In this document: one piece after another, positions 5,980 to 9,454 of the stretch
How positions within the stretch are numbered: the first letter of the stretch is position 1
How the letters are laid out: the number at the start of each line of letters is the position of its first letter
Origin: an uncultured Bacillota bacterium
GTDB lineage: Bacteria; Bacillota; Clostridia; Peptostreptococcales; Anaerovoracaceae
NCBI GenBank assembly: GCA_946638265.1
Contig: CAMPBN010000032.1
Coordinates: forward strand, 1 to 9,454
Reading direction: 5' to 3'
Length of the DNA: 9,454 nt
The notes under the pieces: model-generated
What the model was told of the DNA's origin: nothing
What the model saw: only the letters and a program-made list of their open reading frames with translations
Databases searched by the model: none
Made by a program: the position numbers and the translations under genes

Positions 5980-7525
5980 AAAAACTCCTTTCCATGCTGT
6001 CGAGTGCTCTGTACTGCAGAGCTTCCGCAACATCCTTTTCATCTAAAATCTCCTTTTGCGAAAGGTCTGCAATAGTGCGGGCCACTTTGATCACCTTGGT
6101 GCAGGAACGCATGCTCATGCCGAAGCTGCCGGCGGCGGCCTCAAGCAGGCTCTCTGCTTCGCGGCTCATAGGGCAATACCTTTCGATTTCGCTTCCTTCG
6201 AGGCGGCCGTTCAGCTTGAGGCTGCCGCCGTAGCGGGCCTTTTGAACGCTCCTGCCCAGCTCCACTTCGGCCCGCATAGTGGCGGAATCACGGCCGGGGA
6301 GCACGCTGCCGCGGTTTCGCAGGATCTCTTCCGGCCTGATTTCGCCTACCGCTATCTGCATATCTATCCTGTCGATGAGCGGTCCCGAAAGCCTGGACTG
6401 ATAAAATCTGACGCTGTTTTCCGAGCATATGCATTTTCTCTTGGATGAGCCGTAATAGCCGCATTTGCACGGATTCCCCGCTGCCACCAATATGAAATCG
6501 CACGGGAAAACAGCCGTTCTGTCAGCCCTCTGTATCACGATTCTGCCGTCTTCCACAGGCTGCCGCAGAGTCTCCAATGTCTCACGCGAAAATTCGGGAA
6601 ACTCGTCCAGGAAAAGGACGCCGCGGTGGGCCAGGGAGAGTTCTCCCGGCCGTGGCTGGTTCCCGCCACCCGTTAAGGCCGCCCGCGTGATGGAATGGTG
6701 TGGCGCGCGGAACGGCCTTAACGGCACCGCGGCCTCCCCGGGGCGCAGTTTCCCCGCCACCGAGTACAGCATCGTAATTTCCATCTTTTCTTCCCGTGAA
6801 AGCGCCGGCATTATCGTAGGGATCCTTTTGGCCAGCATGCTTTTGCCGCTCCCCGGAAACCCATGAAAATAGATGCCGTGCCCTCCCGCCACGCTGATCA
6901 CCAATGCTCTTTTGGCGGTTTCCTGTCCTATCACCTCTGAAAAATCGAAAGGATAGGAATTTACTTCTTCCATAGCCATACCGCCGCTGCAGACGCCCTC
7001 CACAGGCTTTTCGCCCGAAAAATGAGCGGCAGCCTCGGCCAGACTCTCCACAGGATAAAAAGCCACATCCGATGCCATGGACACTTCTCCCATGTTGGAA
7101 GCCGGCACCATTATCCTTTTTATGCCTTTTTCTGCCAGCCCCATTACCAGTGGAAGCGCTCCGTCGATATGCATGACCCGCCCGTCCAAAGCCAGTTCGC
7201 CCAATATGCCACAGCTTTCCAGTTCTTTTTCCGAAAATCCGTACCTTCCGTCTGCAGCCATCACACCGATAGCCATGGGCAGGTCAAAATAGCTGCCTTC
7301 CTTTCTGCTTCCCGCCGGCGAAAGATTGATCGTTATCCTGGTGTCCGGAAATGAAAATCCCGAATTTTCCACCGCTGCCCTCACTCTTTCCTTGGCCTCC
7401 TTTACAGTAGCGGAAGGAAGTCCCACCACAGTAAATGCCGGAAGCCCGGACGAAATATCCGTTTCCACCATCACCTTAAATCCTTCAATACCAAAAAGCC
7501 CTGCTGTTATCACTTTTGAATACAT
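5954..7525 (-). CDS. comM: YifB-family Mg-chelatase-like AAA+ ATPase (ComM)
   Basis: ComM/YifB is an AAA+ hexameric helicase; in Vibrio it promotes branch migration during integration of transforming DNA. From ATG 7523-7525 the protein has 523 residues, the usual length. Its N-terminal ribosomal-S5/Lon-like domain (about 15-165) includes ITINLSPAGSRKEG. The central ATPase core has Walker A GFPGSGKS (222-229) and Walker B VLFLDEF (303-309). A four-cysteine segment, NPCKCGYYGSSKRKCIC (351-367), is conserved in the family. The C-terminal Mg-chelatase lid region includes the SGPLIDRIDM segment. The conserved core begins a few residues after the ATG. A frame extension of four codons to TTG 7535-7537 is unlikely because that TTG overlaps the GGAG used as Shine-Dalgarno. 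The gene lies 47 bases after yraN and overlaps dprA by 26. Confidence 0.95.
   Translation of the reverse strand: MYSKVITAGLFGIEGFKVMVETDISSGLPAFTVVGLPSATVKEAKERVRAAVENSGFSFPDTRITINLSPAGSRKEGSYFDLPMAIGVMAADGRYGFSEKELESCGILGELALDGRVMHIDGALPLVMGLAEKGIKRIMVPASNMGEVSMASDVAFYPVESLAEAAAHFSGEKPVEGVCSGGMAMEEVNSYPFDFSEVIGQETAKRALVISVAGGHGIYFHGFPGSGKSMLAKRIPTIMPALSREEKMEITMLYSVAGKLRPGEAAVPLRPFRAPHHSITRAALTGGGNQPRPGELSLAHRGVLFLDEFPEFSRETLETLRQPVEDGRIVIQRADRTAVFPCDFILVAAGNPCKCGYYGSSKRKCICSENSVRFYQSRLSGPLIDRIDMQIAVGEIRPEEILRNRGSVLPGRDSATMRAEVELGRSVQKARYGGSLKLNGRLEGSEIERYCPMSREAESLLEAAAGSFGMSMRSCTKVIKVARTIADLSQKEILDEKDVAEALQYRALDSMERSFYAGRNTQI
5985..5990 (-). promoter_or_regulatory. dprA ribosome binding site inside the end of comM
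   Basis: AAGGAG on the minus strand, five A/T bases before ATG 5977-5979, lies within the comM reading frame. It supports the shorter dprA start. The competing ATG at 6040-6042 has its own AAGGAG (6050-6055), but those bases encode the QKEIL segment of the ComM C-terminal region, so that match is probably incidental. Confidence 0.6.
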
Positions 7526-7531
7526 ATTAAT

Positions 7532-7535
7532 CTCC
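7532..7535 (-). promoter_or_regulatory. comM ribosome binding site
   Basis: GGAG on the minus strand lies six bases before ATG 7523-7525. It overlaps the TTG at 7535-7537, which excludes that TTG as an efficiently used start. Confidence 0.55.
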
Positions 7536-7572
7536 AATCTTAAATCTCAAATCCGTTTGGCAAAGCTGCCCC

Positions 7573-7971
7573 TTACCGTACGTTTTCAATCCTGATTCCC
7601 GGAATATGATTTATTTCAAGTTCCCCCGAAATCCCGTCGGCCGGTCTCCATCCCTTTCCGAGCAAAACCCCCACTGCATCTATCCGCAATTTATATCCCC
7701 GAAACTTCGGATGTATCATGAGAAAATATCCCACGCTGCGCACAAGATGACGCATTTTGTTCTTTGTAATCGCCAAAAGCGGCTGCCCGTACTTTCGGCT
7801 TCTCCTGGTTTTCACTTCTGCGAAAACCAGCTCTTTCCCATCGAGTGCAATCACATCTATTTCGCCCGTTTTGCAGCGGAAATTCCGTTCCACGATTTTC
7901 ATCCCTTTGCGGATAAAGTATTTGCAAGCCTCATCTTCTCCTGCCCGGCCAAAAACATAATTCTTACCCAT
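7573..7971 (-). CDS. yraN: YraN family protein (UPF0102, predicted PD-(D/E)XK nuclease fold)
   Basis: YraN proteins are small and widespread, have a restriction-endonuclease-like fold, and usually lie next to rnhB, comM or dprA. A role in DNA processing is presumed from context, not proven. From ATG 7969-7971 the protein has 132 residues. It shows the family start GRAGEDEACKYFIRKGMKIVERN and the putative catalytic signature GEIDVIALDGKELVFAEVKTR, where Asp and the E-V-K triad form the PD-(D/E)XK-like site. The C-terminal part includes KLRIDAVGV. Two upstream in-frame ATGs (8005-8007 and 7999-8001) would add 12 or 10 residues. They have no ribosome site, and the first coincides with the predicted transcription start, so I chose the third, which follows the purine-rich GAGGAAGGGA (7976-7985). 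It is the first gene of the yraN-comM-dprA unit. Confidence 0.92.
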   Translation of the reverse strand: MGKNYVFGRAGEDEACKYFIRKGMKIVERNFRCKTGEIDVIALDGKELVFAEVKTRRSRKYGQPLLAITKNKMRHLVRSVGYFLMIHPKFRGYKLRIDAVGVLLGKGWRPADGISGELEINHIPGIRIENVR

Positions 7972-7975
7972 CTTT

Positions 7976-7985
7976 TCCCTTCCTC
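7976..7985 (-). promoter_or_regulatory. yraN ribosome binding site
   Basis: The purine-rich minus-strand segment GAGGAAGGGA ends four bases before ATG 7969-7971. It is the only plausible ribosome site near the three candidate starts. Confidence 0.5.
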
Positions 7986-8013
7986 TTGAAATTTTTTCCA
8001 TTTTCATAACAAT

Positions 8014-8041
8014 AGTTTACACGATTCCCATTATTTGTCAA
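8014..8041 (-). promoter_or_regulatory. sigma-A-type promoter for yraN-comM-dprA
   Basis: On the minus strand, a perfect -35 TTGACA (8036-8041) and a -10 TAAACT (8014-8019, four of six) are spaced by 16 bases (8020-8035). Initiation would fall near 8007, about 36 bases before the chosen yraN ATG. It lies directly after the terminator of the upstream unit, which is where the next promoter would be expected. Confidence 0.6.
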
Positions 8042-8063
8042 CGGGAAAATCCTAATTTTTTAC

Positions 8064-8114
8064 AAAAAAAATCAGTCAGGGTGAAAGCCTTTCGGTTTCC
8101 ATCCCGACTGATTT
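8064..8114 (-). terminator. intrinsic terminator after gtrA
   Basis: On the minus strand the arms AAATCAGTCGGG (8103-8114) and CCCTGACTGATTT (8069-8081, one bulged T) enclose a second hairpin. In that hairpin GAAACC pairs with GGCTTTC (one bulge) and is capped by GAAA (8090-8093), a GNRA-type loop. Eight T follow on the minus strand (8064-8071). The stem ends 13 bases after the gtrA stop. The plus-strand side has no T tract, so it acts in one direction only and insulates yraN from the upstream unit. Confidence 0.9.
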
Positions 8115-8126
8115 GCATAAAGCCTA

Positions 8127-8591
8127 TTATTTTAAGATAATTTCACTATTATTGCTTGTCTCTTTCCGTGCCCTCTCATTGGTATCCAGAGATGCTCCGA
8201 ATACGAAAAATCTGTCATAAAGATATTCCGTAACAAAATTGCATCCCATGGCCAGCCCGGTTACCAGATAGTCGTTCCAGCCGCAGCTTTCCACCAGATA
8301 GTCTCCTCCAAAAGTGGAAAGCGGTGTAAATATCAGATAAAACAGCGCCACCTTCGCCATAGCCACCGGCACATTGCCCGCCGAGCGGAAAGTATATTGG
8401 CGATTCAGCGTAAAATTCCAAAGCACCGAAAGCACCAGCGCCGTCAGATAACACACCCTGTACGAAAAAGATGTTAAATTTTCCATCAGCGCAAACGCAG
8501 AAATTTCAATGATACCCGCAGACGTTGAAAAAAGCGCAAATTTCACGGTCCTCAGCACTTCTTTCTTTCTTCTTACTTCTTCCTGTTCCAT
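8127..8591 (-). CDS. GtrA-like family small membrane protein
   Basis: GtrA-family proteins are small four-helix membrane proteins thought to move polyprenyl-phosphate-linked sugars across the cytoplasmic membrane, or to assist glycosylation of cell-surface polymers. The specific substrate cannot be told here. The 154-residue protein has a charged N-terminus (1-14) and four hydrophobic segments at about 17-36, 45-62, 79-98 and 106-124. The family-typical motif NFTLNRQYTF (59-68) follows helix 2, and a second conserved stretch, EYLYDRFFVF (122-131), ends helix 4. A hydrophilic tail follows. ATG 8589-8591 has GGAGGT (8595-8600) just upstream. The gene starts 17 bases after the carbohydrate kinase stop and is followed by a strong terminator, so it is the last gene of that transcript. 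The link to a sugar kinase may reflect operon packing only. Confidence 0.88.
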   Translation of the reverse strand: MEQEEVRRKKEVLRTVKFALFSTSAGIIEISAFALMENLTSFSYRVCYLTALVLSVLWNFTLNRQYTFRSAGNVPVAMAKVALFYLIFTPLSTFGGDYLVESCGWNDYLVTGLAMGCNFVTEYLYDRFFVFGASLDTNERARKETSNNSEIILK

Positions 8592-8608
8592 ACTACCTCC
8601 TACTGCCC

Positions 8609-9454
8609 CTAGTTGTTCAAGATGCGAAAGCTCTCCGCAGATGCTTTGTGCAGCCTCTTGAACACGTCGTAATTTTTTACGTAGAGGGCATGAGCTGCCA
8701 TATCCGGTCTGAAAATCTTTTCAGGCGGTATGAACGAAGCGATTTCTTCGATGCTGCCCATAACGCCGAGTCCCACTCCTGCGGTGGCTGCAGCTCCCAC
8801 CGCGCCCACGTTTTGCGGATTGGCCACCACTTCCACTGTCCTGCCCGTGATGTCCGAAAGAATCTGCCCGGTCACATCAGAAAGAGCTCCTCCGCCGCAA
8901 AATCTGATGCGGTCTGAAGTTTTGATCTTCCTGTCCTGGCATTCCAGCATCCAGCAAAGATGGTAGCATACGCCTTCCACCACGGCCCTCAGCATCTCGG
9001 TTTTGCCCGTCTCCAGACGGATATTGAAAAACATGCCGCCCGCATCCGAATCTTCAAACGGGCAGCGATTGCCGTGAAGCCACGGTGTAAAAATCACGCC
9101 GCCTGCCCCCGGCTGTGCATTCTTTATCACCTCGGACATATAGTCGTAGAGACTGGTATATAATGCCTCTTCATTTTCGCATATATCATGCTTTTCCAGA
9201 TAAATCCCGATTTCATCAAGGCAAAGATGATCCTTTACCCACTCCAGACATTTGCCCGCCGTCTCCATCTCGGCAAAATAGTTGAATTTTCCGCTCTGCG
9301 CGCCTACAATGGCCGCTATCATGGCAGAGGTATCCACCATCTGTCTGTCCACGATTGTCGATACCCACCCGGAAGTACCGCAATAAATATGCGTATCGCC
9401 ACTCTTCACGCATCCTGCTCCGATGCCTATCAGCGTAGCGTCGCCGCCCCCGCC
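8609..9454 (-). CDS. FGGY-family carbohydrate kinase, C-terminal part (xylulokinase-like; 5' part beyond window)
   Basis: FGGY kinases phosphorylate sugars or polyols with ATP. The frame is open to the window edge, and the visible 281 residues are the C-terminal half of a protein normally near 500 residues. It begins with GGGGDATLIGIGAG, whose Asp5 corresponds to the catalytic base region of xylulokinase (GGGD). It continues with GTSGW (26-30), the PWLHGNRCPF loop (124-133), the FGGY signature region around residues 139-161 and the adenosine-site motif CGGGALSD (186-193). A conserved Gly/Ala-rich segment, VGAVGAAATAGVGLG, lies at 216-230. The GTG at 9407-9409 is internal, not the start, because conserved residues continue upstream of it. 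Sugar specificity cannot be assigned from this half; xylulose, ribulose or another pentose/polyol is possible. It is co-transcribed with gtrA. Confidence 0.9.
   Translation of the reverse strand, partial: GGGGDATLIGIGAGCVKSGDTHIYCGTSGWVSTIVDRQMVDTSAMIAAIVGAQSGKFNYFAEMETAGKCLEWVKDHLCLDEIGIYLEKHDICENEEALYTSLYDYMSEVIKNAQPGAGGVIFTPWLHGNRCPFEDSDAGGMFFNIRLETGKTEMLRAVVEGVCYHLCWMLECQDRKIKTSDRIRFCGGGALSDVTGQILSDITGRTVEVVANPQNVGAVGAAATAGVGLGVMGSIEEIASFIPPEKIFRPDMAAHALYVKNYDVFKRLHKASAESFRILNN

Noticed and set aside
5311..6075. A 254-codon plus-strand open frame antisense to dprA
   Set aside because: It mirrors the dprA coding strand and has no family resemblance; dprA motifs explain the region fully.
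7535..7537. TTG as the start of comM, four codons upstream of the ATG
   Set aside because: It overlaps the GGAG that serves as ribosome site for the ATG, and has no site of its own.
9407..9409. GTG as the start of the FGGY kinase
   Set aside because: The frame continues upstream with the conserved GGGD region typical of the family, so this codon is internal.
1..9454. A hidden novel system, mobile element, CRISPR array, tRNA or riboswitch
   Set aside because: Nearly all sequence is accounted for by nine known families. The gaps (largest 203 bases) contain only promoter, operator-like and terminator signals, and no repeat array or cloverleaf was seen.

Overview
This window is an ordinary stretch of Firmicute (probably clostridial) chromosome with medium GC. 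All nine recognisable genes lie on the minus strand. The block of processing/uptake genes, topA, hslVU and codY is typical of Firmicutes. CodY itself is confined to low-GC Gram-positives, and the Shine-Dalgarno sequences are strong GGAGG types. I cannot name a genus; an anaerobic clostridial lineage is an inference from gene order and protein character.

Layout in the direction of transcription (high to low coordinates): the C-terminal part of an FGGY carbohydrate kinase (cut by the window edge), then a small GtrA-family membrane protein, then a strong intrinsic terminator (8064-8114). After the terminator a sigma-A-like promoter (8014-8041) starts yraN, comM and dprA. These encode a predicted nuclease-fold protein, a MoxR/Mg-chelatase-like AAA+ helicase, and the RecA loader of natural transformation. 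The dprA start lies inside the end of comM. A second good promoter (5089-5117) overlaps the dprA stop codon and would drive topA (DNA topoisomerase I), hslV and hslU (the ATP-dependent HslVU/ClpYQ protease). A third and best promoter (747-775) lies in the 203-base hslU-codY gap and drives codY, which runs off the left edge with about 36 residues missing. Directly upstream of that promoter is a 13/15 match to the CodY operator consensus, which suggests autoregulation. A perfect 10-base inverted repeat flanks the same promoter.

The block fits the known Firmicute order yraN-comM-dprA-topA-...-hslV-hslU-codY. It lacks the trmFO and xerC genes that Bacillus has between topA and hslV. The terminator at 8064-8114 marks the border between this conserved block and a sugar-kinase/GtrA unit that does not belong to it.

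No mobile element, CRISPR array, tRNA, rRNA or riboswitch was seen. No gene-free stretch exceeds 300 bases. I found no previously undescribed system. The observations worth a second look concern regulation (the codY and topA promoters), start-site choice (dprA, yraN, comM), the missing DprA N-terminal domain, and gene-order differences.
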